Shown here piece after piece: positions 1 to 10,658 of a stretch of DNA of 64,000 nucleotides. The DNA comes from Brachionus plicatilis (Eukaryota > Rotifera > Eurotatoria > Ploima > Brachionidae). A program made the translations under genes and the position numbers. The stretch lies in the NCBI GenBank assembly GCA_010279815.1, contig QEOQ01000316.1, forward strand, positions 464,810 through 528,809. Direction: 5' to 3'. Numbering within the stretch: the first letter of the stretch is position 1; each line of letters starts with the position of its first letter. The notes beneath the pieces were generated by a model. It was not told the DNA's origin, ran no database searches, and saw nothing but the letters and a program-made list of their open reading frames with translations.

Positions 1-369
1 GAAAATCCACCTAGGAATTTCGCTTTGATTAGCTAGCGACATTGCTAACATTCAAATTTAACGTTTAGACTTGTCACGTGACGACGCTATTATTTTCAAA
101 TTTCAATTTTACTAAGCCAAACGATTTTTTAGAATTTTTTTAATTTAAGCAAAGTTAATAAAGCAAACATTTTTAAAAGATATTTTATGAAAGAACATAC
201 CGAAATCCTTTACTGATTTCGATGATTTTTTTATCAAAGCATATTTAGTTTGATTTAAAAAAAATAATAGTATCAAAAATTAAAAATGATACTAGCTCAA
301 TTATAATTGACAATTTATTTCATTTTAGATTATATTCAATAAAATTGACACTAACTTCAGTATTTTTGG

Positions 370-653
370 GCAAATTGAAGTTTGAGATCAAGATCAAAAG
401 ATCAAAATATAAATTGTAATATTTTTTTTAATAATAGAAAAAAAAAAATTTTTTCCAAACCAATTACTTGACATGTCATGTCAAGTTTATTTTCATATTT
501 AAAATTTTAAAATGTTCCTTTTTATAGAACTTTAATAGGTTTAAATATTTTAATTGATTTTAATGAAAACTTACTTTTAAAGACAAAAAAATTCGCTGTT
601 TTTAAATTTTAAATTTATTTAAGTGGAAAAATAAAATTATTTCAGTTTGAATC
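370..653. repeat. Dispersed repeat, partial copy of the hAT-like element at 43599
   Basis: About 280 bp here match 43669-43948 closely in the same orientation, from GCAAATTGAAGTTTGAGATC to the TTATTTCAG..TTGAAT stretch, with scattered substitutions. Both contain the palindrome TTGACATGTCATGTCAA. The 43-kb copy lies inside a complete element with terminal inverted repeats and a target duplication, so this one is best read as an internal fragment of the same family. Confidence 0.75.
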
Positions 654-1389
654 TATATTTCAGTTTCACATATTCTATTAATTTAAATATGACTTTATCA
701 ATTTAGATTAGGTTTTATTAAATTAGAGTAAATTTTATCAAAATAACGGTAACAAAAAAATAAAAATTAAATGATTTAATTTTTGGACCAATCTAATATT
801 TTATCAATTACCTTTATTGAGATTTTTTTAGAAGCGAAATTAAATATTTTAGTCGAAATTTCGATGCTTCGAAATTGAAAATTGAAGTTCATGATCAAAT
901 GTTAATTTTAAATAAAAATTTTAAAATTTTTAATATAATAAATATAGTTGTGAAAAAGATCTTTTTATCAATTTGTTCTAGTAATAAATGACAAAACTTT
1001 ATTAGACATAGTTTATGTAATTTTTATTTGAATAAATAAAGAGAAAATATTACATCCATGTTGAAATTAATTAGTTTACGTTTATTTTTTTGTTGTATAT
1101 AATTACTTTTTGTTGAAAATAACTATTTTACTGTATAAAAAAAAAAATAAAAAAAAATAATAAAAAACAAAAAATAAATTTGATTATTCCCTAAGTATTC
1201 CTCAACATTATTTAGCTTTTGCTGGTCTTCTAGCTTTTGCTTTAAAAGCAAAAGTTTTCAGAATAATCTTCAATGGCAATTTATCAAAATTAACTTTTTT
1301 ATCTAATTCTAGTTAATTGTATCTCGAGTTAATGTAATTGAAATTGAATTGGATTTATCTAATAAAACAAAATTTTCAGAATATCCTAT

Positions 1390-1616
1390 TTTCTTTATTT
1401 AAACATTGCCATTAATTAAATTATTTGCATTCTGTAACAACACAGTTGTAATAGCCTTGGATTCATCTGATATTAAAATTTCTGGTTTAAAATCCTAATT
1501 AAAAACATTTTTTAGTTGTTTTTTTGGTACTGTAATTATAAATTCAAAATTCAAATCTCCAGTTCCTGTTGAACAAGTACTAATACAAATACCTTTAACT
1601 TCTTGCACTCGGTTTG
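1390..1616 (-). pseudogene. Decayed Mutator-like (MULE) transposase fragment
   Basis: On the minus strand about 70 codons read with a single stop as a protein-like stretch containing KGICISTCSTGTGDLNFEF and, after the stop, DFKPEILISDESKAITT. The spacing of a hydrophobic 'xFxFI' strand followed by 'PEILISDxSxAI' resembles the second catalytic Asp region of MULE transposases, the family that in animals is often fused to FLYWCH fingers. Stops at both ends and no further open frame show it is dead. The surrounding 1.04-1.86 kb has partly inverted AATTACTTTTTGTTGAAAA motifs that may be remnants of terminal repeats. The family call rests on remembered motif shape. Confidence 0.5.
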
Positions 1617-2389
1617 CAAATCAACAACTTTCCACGTTAAACATTAAACATTTTAATTGAATTTTATTTGAATTTTTTTAAAACTCGAGAACATGAAAAA
1701 TTTTTTTCAACAAATCTAAATTAAAATAAACAAAAACTAATTAATTTCAACTTGTTGAGTAAATTTTTTTTGTCCAAAATAGAATTTTTATTTTTTTCAA
1801 CAAAAAGTAATTAATCACAACAGAAAGTAATTGTTTTCGAAGTACAAGTAATTAACAGCCATAAATAAATATACGAATTTTAATCTGATACAAAAATTAA
1901 ATATTAATCAATATTTTAAAATTTTGCAATTCAAAATTTAACTTTATTTCGCTGTAATATATTTTAATTAAAATTAAAATATCATTTAAAGCGTCTATTT
2001 GAGTCATAATTTGCTTAACTTAAAGTGGATTTTAAATTTGTCTTTAAAGTTTATAAATAAAGATTTTGTAAGAATCAATTAAAGATCAATTAGTGAAAAA
2101 ATATTTTTTTTTATATTAGATATTAAAATTTAATGTTTAATTAAAAAAAGAAATAAAAATTAATAAACTTTTGATCATGTGATCATGATCATGAACTTCA
2201 AGTTGCCATTAAGAATGTTTATTTTTCAGTGTAATTATTTATCGAAAGAACCGATTAAGAAAAAAAAAATGATATGAATTTTTTTTAATTTAAATTCTAA
2301 AATTACAATAATAATTGCTCTATTATTCGTCCTTAATATTTTTTATAAAAAAAAATTGAATTTTTAAATAACAGGTGCCCAAAAATGGT

Positions 2390-3010
2390 TTTCGAAATTT
2401 TAATTAAATAAAATATCATGACTAAATATAAAGATGCATAAAATTTTATCTTTTTTTAAAATTTTTTTTGCATATCCAACCCTCAGAATTGACCAATACC
2501 TTGATCAGACTTTGTCCTTAATGGTTATTAAGTTTAAAACCATTTCGATGAATTTTATCCTTTTATCCAGATTAAAATAAAAATTTTATTCTTTTCATTT
2601 TTAAATATCTTTTGATCATTTTTATATATTGACTTGAAATTTTTCAAACTTTTTAAATCGAATATAAGCTCTTAATTAAGTGGTATTTTGAATATTTGAA
2701 TATTTAAATACAAATTTTATAGTTGTTTTTCATATTTTTTTAATTTTTCGATTAGTTTTTTTACAAGAAAAAATTATAGAACAATTTAAATTAGCATAAA
2801 AACTTTCGAAGAAAATAAATTATAGCTCTTTTTAATCAGGATAAATGAGGATGTTTTTTACCAAAATTCGAAGTTTCATTACCACTGAAGACAAGAAGTC
2901 CTTAAGGTTAAGGTCATTTATGACTCTAGAACATGTAAACAAAAAAATCTCTAAAAAAAGCTAATTATTTTTGAAAACCAGATAAAATTTTGCACATTTT
3001 CATCATTTTA
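2390..3010. repeat. Diverged foldback (inverted-repeat) element
   Basis: The left part (about 2400-2590) and right part (about 2820-3010) can be aligned as reverse complements. One example is ATGCATAAAATTTTATCTT on the left against the reverse of a GATAAAATTTTGCACAT stretch on the right. Another is GACAAAG..CCTTAATGG against AAGTCCTTAAGGTTAAGG. Identity is only moderate, which suggests an old copy. No coding capacity is seen. Confidence 0.45.
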
Positions 3011-5051
3011 ATTTTTTTACTTTTTAAAATTTCGGGTAAAAATTTTTGACCATCGGAAATTTTAAAGATAAGCTTGAATAATTTTGTGAATTTTTTTCAA
3101 ACAAATAGGCCTCAAACCGACTTATTTTCTTAGCGAAATTTTTACCATTTCATATGAATCATTTAAAGGCTTTAAATTAGATTAATAATTTTTAAGTAAA
3201 GTAAGAGTTAAAGGTAGACAAACAACATGAGTAAATTTTTGATCAAACTTTGGGTAAAAGTCCAAGTCAAAGGAAAAAAAAGTCGCAAAAATTATACGAA
3301 AAAAATAAATTGATTATATATAAAATAAATTGATGATTCAAAAGGTGAGTAAATTATTTTTTACTGAAATAATAATTTTAATAATGAAATAATTGAAAAT
3401 GAGGCTAATTTGGCATCTTAAGAGTGGAATAAGTAAATTCTTTTCTATGTAATTTGAAAAAAATGGTTTTATAATTTATAATAACAGAGTTTACGTTACC
3501 TATTTGAAGAGTTCACTAAATTTATAAATATTTTAGTTTGAATGACTTTTTTCTTTACCTTGCACAAAAAATTTCGTCTTTTCCATTTTAATTAAATTTG
3601 TCATTTAACAATATAAAAAGAATTCCAATTAATAATTTCAATTCAAAATTCATTTTTTTTTAAATATAATCATATAACAAATAATTTTAGTTACTAGCTT
3701 AACCCATCAATATTCCGAAAAAGGAAATTTTAGGTTAGATTAAAGCGAAAGATTTAACATAAAAATTTTATATTAAGTCTAAATTTTATTCAACTATTTA
3801 TCTTTTTTTTTCTTTGATCTAACTCTTAAGAATATTTGCAGCCTATTTTTGCTATCTCATTTTATAAATGATAACAATCCGGTAATGACAATTATTTTCT
3901 ATTCTAGAATGCTCAATGGGTAACATTACCTCGCATTCTTATCAAAAATGGAAGAATTTTTTAAAAAATTTTCGAAATTTTTATGCTTCTTATTAAATTA
4001 TCACAACTTTTCTAAATGCGACAATATTTTACTTTTGATAATATTTAATAAAATATATTATAAAAATTATATAAATCTCTATAAAAAGGTAATTAATATT
4101 TTCTAATCTTTATTTATTATTTATTCAAAAAACACTTTTTTTTCAGGTAACAGATTTAATCGAAAAAAGACGCAATTTAACAATTTGAAAAAAAAGCAGT
4201 GTCAAAAAAAAATTTTTTTTCATGTCAAAAAACGTTTAGAACATCAATCCATGACTTAATAAAATATTGCATAAAATTTGCTTATTAAGCAAATTAAATT
4301 ACATCATTTAGAAGTAAATTGTGTAATTAATTTTTTTAAAAATCATTTGATAGCATAGAAAACTTTTAATTTCCGTAGAAACGTTCAATTTATGCTAATT
4401 TCGACTCGAAATTTAAAAAGTATATGTATAAATATTAGTTTAAATGAGAGTTTATATTATAATTTTATCTTTAAATAAAAAAAATATAATTTTCAAGCTT
4501 GGCTACGTTCAAAAGGTAATTTATTGTTTTCAAATAAATTTTCGATTTTCAAAAGCTTGAAGATCATGTAGGAGTGGTTAAATGAGAATTAGATAATTGT
4601 ATAGAAAATGGCATTTTTTTTCCTAAAAATGTTTAACTTAAAAAATAAAATAATTTTTCCAAAAAGTTTTTTAGTTTTTTTCTATAGCGTGGTCATGTTT
4701 TTCAAAGCCAGTTTTAGAAGAAAAAAAAAACATATCCAATTTATTGACGTTCAAATATCAAGATTTCAAAAGATATCTACCAATTTTAAAAATTATGAAC
4801 AAATATTATAATTTAAAATTGTATTAAATATTTTTCTCTAGATTACGTTTTAACTTGTTTTTTGAGTAAAATAAAAAAAAAAAAAAAAAACAAAAAACTA
4901 GAAATATTTCGCAATATTGTTATTGCCATCGAAACAGCTCATTTTTCAAAAAAAATTAAGGTAAATATCAATGATCATAAAATGACTAATTTTTACATTT
5001 TTATCTTTAAATTTTGCAAAACTTTTCCTTACTAATTTTATTTTTTTTAAA

Positions 5052-6296
5052 ATGGGTTCTTCAAGCAGTGAATTGAAAAAAAGAAGCCGTGTGTTGATAA
5101 GTCACAACTTTTTTAATAAAAAATCCCAAAAATTCTCCTCAACTTGCTGCCCAAATTCTGACAACTTGGCAAAATTTTTCAAACCATTAGTAAACATGTC
5201 TCTAAAGCCAAAAACAAATCCCATCTACGAAGACTACATAATCACCAAAGAAGTGTTGGGTCTGGGCATCAGCGGCAAAGTGCTTTCCTGCACCCACAAG
5301 CAAACCAGGCAAAAATTTGCGCTGAAAACCCTGCGCGAGTCTACCAAGGCCAAGCGGGAAATAGACCTGCAGTGGCGCGCATGTCAAGGGTGTCCTTACA
5401 TCGTCCAGATAATAGATGTGTACGAGAATGTGATCAACAACCAAAAAGTGATCCTGGTGGTGATGGAATGCATGGAGGGTGGTGAACTTTTTTCCAAAAT
5501 ATCCGAGAGGAATCAGCCGTTCACTGAGCAAGAGGTGGCCAAGATGATGCATCAAATATGCTCGGCAGTGAAGCATTTGCACAGCATGAACATCGCCCAC
5601 CGGGACCTGAAGCCCGAGAATCTTCTTCTGACCACAAATGATGAAAGAGCGGTCATTAAATTGACCGATTTCGGCTTTGCCAAGGAGGTCTCACTAGGTC
5701 TAATAACTCCCTGCTACACTCCGTATTACGTGGCGCCCGAGGTTCTTGGTCCTCAGCGCTACGACATCTCATGTGACATCTGGTCTCTTGGCGTCATCCT
5801 GTACATCTTGTGTTGCGGCTATCCGCCCTTTTACAGCACTCATGGACAGCCGATTTCTCCGGGCATGAAGCGCCGCATCAAGGCTGGCGAGTACACTTTT
5901 CCCGATGCCGAGTGGTCCCGTGTGTCCAAAGAGGGAAAGGAACTAATCAAAGGCATGCTGGAAACAGTGCCCGAAAAACGCTCTACCATCAATGACATAA
6001 TGAAGAGCAATTGGATTTCCAGGTACCACAATGTGCCGGCGACGCCACTGCCCTCGCTTGACATTCTAAAAGAGGACAAGGACCAGTGGAGCGAAGTGCA
6101 GCAAAATATGGGAAAAGCTCTGGATGAGATGAGAATTAAAGACTCAGTTGTCAAACTGGATCTGTCAAAAAATAAATTTCTTGAAAAAAGGATGAAAAAT
6201 AAAAAGAATAAACCGGAAGATTTGCAGCCTGTGCCCGAAGACTTTTCGCGTGAACAATCAATGATGTCGGTTCGGTCCATTTCTCCGACCGAGTGA
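5052..6296 (+). CDS. MAPK-activated protein kinase 2-like (MK2/MK3-type), intronless paralogue
   Basis: A 414-residue Ser/Thr kinase in one exon. The kinase domain runs from about residue 62 to 330: glycine loop GLGISG (70-75), catalytic Lys92, Glu103 in the C helix, HRD Asp185, DFG Asp206 and APE at 228-230. The activation loop ITPCYTPYYVAPE keeps the Thr-Pro (T219-P220) that p38 phosphorylates in MK2. After the domain come an autoinhibitory-type helix and a basic KRMKNKKNK stretch, a weaker version of the MK2 nuclear-localisation/p38-docking motif. The first ATG gives the N-terminus MGSSSS, which fits an N-myristoylation signal; a second in-frame ATG at 5196 (residue 49) would remove it. 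The paralogue at 20838-23275 has four introns and this gene none, so retroposition or intron loss is likely. AATAAA at 6401 may be the poly(A) signal. Confidence 0.93.
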   Translation: MGSSSSELKKRSRVLISHNFFNKKSQKFSSTCCPNSDNLAKFFKPLVNMSLKPKTNPIYEDYIITKEVLGLGISGKVLSCTHKQTRQKFALKTLRESTKAKREIDLQWRACQGCPYIVQIIDVYENVINNQKVILVVMECMEGGELFSKISERNQPFTEQEVAKMMHQICSAVKHLHSMNIAHRDLKPENLLLTTNDERAVIKLTDFGFAKEVSLGLITPCYTPYYVAPEVLGPQRYDISCDIWSLGVILYILCCGYPPFYSTHGQPISPGMKRRIKAGEYTFPDAEWSRVSKEGKELIKGMLETVPEKRSTINDIMKSNWISRYHNVPATPLPSLDILKEDKDQWSEVQQNMGKALDEMRIKDSVVKLDLSKNKFLEKRMKNKKNKPEDLQPVPEDFSREQSMMSVRSISPTE

Positions 6297-6474
6297 ACTT
6301 ATTTTTAAATTATTTTTTTTTCTTATTATTTAAAATGATGTTTTGTATATAATTTTTTGTTTTTTGTTTATCATTACTTTTAATAGATTTGATACTTTTG
6401 AATAAAATGTTGATGAAAATTTTAAGAAAATTTTTTTTTTTATTTTTTTATTTGAGTAAAATAATTAGCTATGG

Positions 6475-6892
6475 TTATTTGACAGGAGCGAACCCGAGAG
6501 GCATTGGAGCACCAGCGGCAGAGCTGGTCGCTGCACTCGGTCCCAATAAAAGTTCTCTCTGCTGTTTGGCCTGCTGTTCTTCGATGCTAGCGCGTTGTTC
6601 TTCGCAGATAATTGGCAAAATGAGAATTGTGAACGTGGACGCGACCACCCACAGGCCCGATCTTGACCATTTGTACAAGCTTTTGCTGGCACTCACTGAC
6701 GAATTGAAGACAGAGCCGGAAAATGAGCGCACTGTCTCCGGGAACATTTCGCTCAGACCTAGCAATCTTTCACCAAGAGTTTCATCTTCGATCTCCAAAT
6801 TCTAATCAATTAATTTAAATTTAGAAATTTTTTTTTAAATTTTATTTATCAATTTAATTTACATCAATGTTTTCTTCGATTTCCAAAGCCAT
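6475..6892 (-). CDS. TOMM22: TOM22, mitochondrial outer-membrane import receptor subunit
   Basis: Two exons: 6892-6863 (MALEIEENID) and 6801-6475, joined over a 61-nt GT-AG intron, giving 118 residues. The family signature is plain: acidic start, DETLGERLLGLSEMFPE, then a Trp/Arg stretch (LYKWSRSGLW) leading into a single membrane segment (about 63-77), then EEQQAKQQRELLLGP and a Pro/Gly-rich end. Tom22 is a tail-anchored subunit of the TOM complex that receives precursor proteins from Tom20 and passes them to the Tom40 pore. The second exon has no ATG at its start, and the small upstream exon both supplies it and keeps the frame. The gene converges on the kinase gene, with about 180 bp between their stop codons. 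Confidence 0.9.
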
Positions 6893-8486
6893 TTATTGTT
6901 AAGTGTAATAATCAGAATTTAAAAAATTAAAAATTTCAAGAATTTTTTTTATTCTAAGTGAGAGAAAAGGTAAATTTGGATTTATAAAAAATGAGAATGT
7001 GCGTACCATACTAACATATGTAATCTTGCAAAAAAAGTTAAGATTTTGAATTTGAGTTTTTTTGCTTGCAAATTCAACCAAACTTTTTGATTCTTAATCA
7101 TTAATTTTTGACTGCGATTTATTCTTTTTTTGAATCTAAATTTCTCATTGATTCACCAAAAATACAAAAATAAAAAGCTGTTGAAGTCGAAAATTTATTA
7201 TCTAGAAATTATAATATTGAATTAGATGATCCTGAACAAGAATTATTTAGCCATTGTAAAGACAATGAAGATAATGAAGCTCAGTAAATGCTCAATTATT
7301 TTAATTAACTATAAAAAAAAATTATTTTTGCTAGATTATTAAATTTTTTAAAATGATTAATTAAATAAAATAAAATTAAAATTTTTATTATTTTTGGTAA
7401 ATGAATTTATTTTTGGTAAGAAGTCAAAAGCAAAAACTAAAAAAGACCATTACTTGGCCTTTTTATTTATTTTTAAAGATATTTTAATATAGAGAATTGG
7501 ACTCGATCTGAAATCTTGGGGTAAATCAATAATATTAAATAGAATAATAATTTTTATTTGGGCTGGTAGACCGGTTCCAATTAAAAAGCCGGTTTTGAAA
7601 CCAGTTTCAAAACAGAACTGGTTTTAAGAATCGTTTTTAGGAATCGGTTTTAAAGCAGAATTGGTTTCAAAATAGAACTATTTTAAAAATAAAATCGGCT
7701 TATAAACAAATTTCCAACAAGTTTATTTTAAATATTTTATTTTAATAGAATAAAGTTGTAATTAAAAGAATATTTATTTTAAACATAAAAAAATATTTTT
7801 GAAAATTTTTAATTCTTAAGCAAAAAACTATTTTTTTATTAAAAATTATTTTAAAAACTAATCCTATGATTCGAATTAATCAATGTTTGAAAAAAAGTCA
7901 AATCAGATACATCGAAAAAAGGATTTTTTAATTTAAAACCTAAAAATAATTTTTGAAACCGGTTCTGTTCTAAAAGTGGTTTTGCAAAAATACGGTTTTT
8001 AACCGGTTTTAAGGAACCGGTCTACCAGCTCTAATTTTTATTTTTATTTTATTTATAAAAATAAAATCACAAAGTAAAATTAGTGATAATATCAGAATAA
8101 AAAGTTTTTGAGAATAAAAAAAGCCAAGTTTTAGAAAAAAATTATTAATTAAAAAAAAAAGAAAAAAATTAAAGGCTATCATAACAAGTTTTTGACTACT
8201 GACATAAATGCTTATTTTTTTTTAAAAAATCTCAAAATTATGCTTAATTTTTATCACAATTTAAAGGTATAGTAACCCGGTTTCATAAAAAAACCTCTTT
8301 ATTTAAATTAAGTTTTTTTATCAATTTTTTAGATAAACGATTACTCATTATTCTAACAAAAAATTTCAATTACTAAGAAATTACTCTTCAATTAATTGTT
8401 TTTTATTTTTATAAAGTTCGCCCCCAAGGCTTTAAAAAATATAATTTAAATAATATGGCATAAATTCAAAAAAAAATTATCTCAAA
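6893..8486. other. Intergenic; holds a hAT-like element and the left edge of a duplicated segment
   Basis: From about 7493 the sequence matches the DNA upstream of the kinase copy at 13730 (compare GAGAATTGGACTCGATCTG here with GAGAATTGGGCTCGATCTG at about 13264), apart from the transposon at 7558-8033. Near 7180-7288 a plus-strand stretch reads in frame with a rather protein-like acidic composition to a TAA; it could be a stray exon or transposon remnant but is not called. No other gene is visible. Confidence 0.55.
7550..8041. mobile_element. Non-autonomous hAT-like element (ACCGGTT-rich)
   Basis: Element 7558-8033 has terminal inverted repeats (left TTGGGCTGGTAGACCGGTT, right end the reverse complement of TAGAGCTGGTAGACCGGTT) and is flanked by a perfect 8-bp direct repeat ATTTTTAT (7550-7557 and 8034-8041). 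Eight-bp duplications and TAG/CAG termini are typical of hAT transposons. The interior is AT-rich with repeated ACCGGTT/AACCGGT motifs and has no open frame. The duplicate copy of this locus (about 13.3 kb) lacks it, so it inserted after the segment duplicated or was lost from the other copy. Confidence 0.8.
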
Positions 8487-8660
8487 ATGAATAAATCTAG
8501 CACTTTGTACGATGAATCAATTTTCTCAATAAAATCAAAATTTAAAAAATTGGGTGTCTTGGGATACGGACTTAATGGAGGAGTTTTTTTGGCAAAATCA
8601 AAAAAAGACAAAAAATTTTATGCAATTAAAGTAATATAATTATTTTGTTCAATTATCAAT

Positions 8661-9812
8661 TTAACACTAGAAGACCAGATTTTTTTTATACCGTTAAGTC
8701 CCAAAATGGGTTTAAAAACCCCATTTTCTAATTTAACTCTAACTAAGGTCAAAATAAATTTTTTTTTCAAAATAAAATTTATTTAATGTTATTTATGCTA
8801 ATTAATAGTAGCTTGATTATGGAAAAAAAAATTATTATATTTAAGTCATATGATTAGAAATTCTGACATAATTACATTTGAAATAAAAGAAAAAATGAAA
8901 TTTTTAATGAAAAAACTTTAATTTATAACTTTTTTCCATCTTCAAAACACTTTTGACATAAAGCTATGTTTTTTTGTTCTTTACAACATGTACCACAACA
9001 ATACTTTTTAGATGAAATACAGGAAACGTTTGTTTTATTCTGATTACAAAACCTAATTTGACAATTTTTCTTATCCTTTTTTGTGTCCATTTTTTTGGAT
9101 GGAGTTGAATCAACATTCAAATCAACTAATGCAAGTCTTTTACGAGTAGGCGGAGTTTTTGGTGTCGTTGGTTGACTATTAGATGAAGATGCCTGAGAAT
9201 TCCTTGAACCTGAACCAGCTTTTGAAGTTTTGTCTAAATTTCTAGATTGCCCAGATGGTGGTTGTTGGTCACTGCTGCATTCAATTGATTCATCGAATTC
9301 AGACTCACATTCATCGTCTGATGAATAATCAGAAACAAGATATTCATCTTCAGAGTCTAAATCTTCAAGGTCAAAATCAACGTCAGACTCGTCTGAGCCA
9401 CCTGATTCGGCATCGTTGGCATTGACAAGTAAGTTTAATGCACGTAGGGCTGAAGCTCTGATTGGCATTTTTATAATTTTTAATTGTTTGATAAAGTTAA
9501 TAGTAAAATTATAATTTTTTTAGTGTCAAAAAGTTGAAAAATTTAACTGGGTTTAAAAAACTCCCTCCTGGACTTAATGTATAATTTTTTTTTTATATAA
9601 AAAATTATTAATATTAATTTTTTATATTTTTTAATTTTTTTTTTTTTAACACCAAAAAATTAAAATTTATAAATTCTAACTATTAAATTACATATACAAT
9701 TCAATTTCAAATTGAAGAGGAAAAAAAATTTAAAAAAAAAAATTTTTTCTGATTTTTATTCGATTTTTTGCGAAAAAAATAGCTTAAAAACCCGCGGGTC
9801 TTCTAGTGTTAA
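8661..9812. mobile_element. piggyBac-type non-autonomous element with TTAA target duplication
   Basis: The element spans 8665-9808 between two TTAA copies (8661-8664 and 9809-9812). Its ends are inverted repeats: CACTAGAAGACC on the left and GGTCTTCTAGTG on the right. TTAA duplication with short inverted ends is the hallmark of piggyBac transposons. The paralogous locus at about 13.9 kb shows the unoccupied site (TTTCAATTTAAATTAG), direct evidence of insertion. The element carries one minus-strand open frame (8923-9468) that lacks the transposase core. Confidence 0.9.
8923..9468 (-). CDS. piggyBac transposase-derived ORF with the catalytic core deleted
   Basis: An ATG-started 181-residue frame inside the TTAA-flanked element. 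Residues about 20-65 are a strongly acidic Asp/Glu/Ser run like the N-termini of piggyBac transposases. A Ser/Pro/Thr-rich linker with a basic patch (PPTRKRL) follows. The last about 45 residues hold paired cysteines (CQIRFC, CCGTCC, CQKC), resembling the C-terminal cysteine-rich zinc-binding domain that recognises element ends. The several-hundred-residue DDD catalytic domain between them is missing. I infer an internal deletion that fused the two ends in frame. It could be expressed as a DNA-binding, non-catalytic protein, or be a passive relic. Confidence 0.7.
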   Translation of the reverse strand: MPIRASALRALNLLVNANDAESGGSDESDVDFDLEDLDSEDEYLVSDYSSDDECESEFDESIECSSDQQPPSGQSRNLDKTSKAGSGSRNSQASSSNSQPTTPKTPPTRKRLALVDLNVDSTPSKKMDTKKDKKNCQIRFCNQNKTNVSCISSKKYCCGTCCKEQKNIALCQKCFEDGKKL

Positions 9813-10658
9813 AATGAAAAATTTGAAAAAAAATTGGAAAAAAATGAAAAATCAAAATATGAAATTAATTTACATTGGGAATGCTTGGGCTCATGTACAA
9901 ACATTATCGATATTCATGCTCTGCATTCTACTAATAAAAATTTTTATCTAATACTCGAATAGTAATATTAATGAATTAATTTTAATTTTTTTTTAATTAT
10001 AAATTAGTATGGAAGGAGGCTCTTTATGGGACAAAATAAAAAATGATGACAAAAATTTTAGTGAAAAAGACATTGTGAACATTATGAGTCAAATTTGTGC
10101 AGCTGTTAACGTTCTGCATTCAAAAGGTATTGCTCACAGAGATATTAAATTAGAGAATATTCTTTGTTCGGGACGGAATTTAATTGTAAAATTAGCCGAT
10201 TTTGGTTTTGCTAAACAAGAAAAATTGGGTTTAAAATCTTCGAAATTCACAGCTCCATATGTTGCACCAGAAGTTTTGTGTGATCCAAGTTACAGCATTT
10301 CCTGTGATATATGGTCTCTGGGAGTATTAATGTTTATTTTATGTTGTGGATATCTGCCTTTCAGTAGTTCAACTGAATCAGATTTTAGCAAAGGAATGTT
10401 GGAAAGAATAATGTCCAGAGATTTGGATTTAATTGTCAATTTAGTCGATAATTGATTAAGCTTGTGAGAAAAAATATGTTAAATTTTGAGATAAAATATT
10501 TAAAAAATTAAAAATTTCGATTGTAATTTTTAAATTTTGTTTATGATTTTAAAATTTCCAGTACTTTATTATCAATTTTGTTATTTTCTTTAATTAATTT
10601 TTTTCCTCAGGTTGAATTTAAACGTTTAAATTTCCTTCACAAATAAAAAAATTTTATT

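Larger units (their letters stand above)
1..5051. other. Gene-free AT-rich region with decayed repeats
   Basis: I see no convincing host gene here. The stretch holds a partial copy of a dispersed repeat (370-653), a decayed Mutator-like transposase fragment (1390-1616) and a diverged foldback element (about 2390-3010); these are listed separately. An open frame at 4608-4811 is a low-complexity Phe/Lys/Ile translation of AT-rich DNA and is not called. From about 3.0 to 5.0 kb I recognise nothing beyond poly-A/T tracts, apart from possible promoter DNA of the kinase gene starting at 5052. Confidence 0.6.
8487..10455 (+). pseudogene. MK2-like kinase copy, truncated and interrupted by a piggyBac-type element
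   Basis: Near-identical to the kinase at 13730-14891. Exon 1 (8487-8630) encodes the glycine loop GYGLNGG and the YAIK lysine and ends at a GT donor. The intron then contains a 1.1-kb transposon (8665-9808). The exon 2 sequence follows with WECLGSCTNI and YLILE, but the AAAG acceptor seen in the intact copy is gone and no AG lies between the transposon and the exon. Exon 3 (10008-10455) starts at MEGGSLWDK, keeps HRDIKLEN, DFG and APE, then departs from the intact copy after MSRDLDL and ends 7 residues later. That removes about 110 residues: the end of the kinase C-lobe and the regulatory tail. A working kinase is unlikely. Confidence 0.85.

Noticed and set aside
4608..4811. 67-codon plus-strand frame before the first kinase
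   Set aside because: Low-complexity Phe/Lys/Ile sequence, no splice signals linking it to the kinase gene.
5202..5600. Antisense open frame of 132 codons inside the MK2-like kinase
   Set aside because: It mirrors the GC-rich kinase coding strand and has no domain logic of its own; the sense frame is a full kinase.
6389..6805. Plus-strand open frame of 138 codons over TOMM22
   Set aside because: The minus strand encodes a clear Tom22 with splice sites; the plus frame is its shadow.
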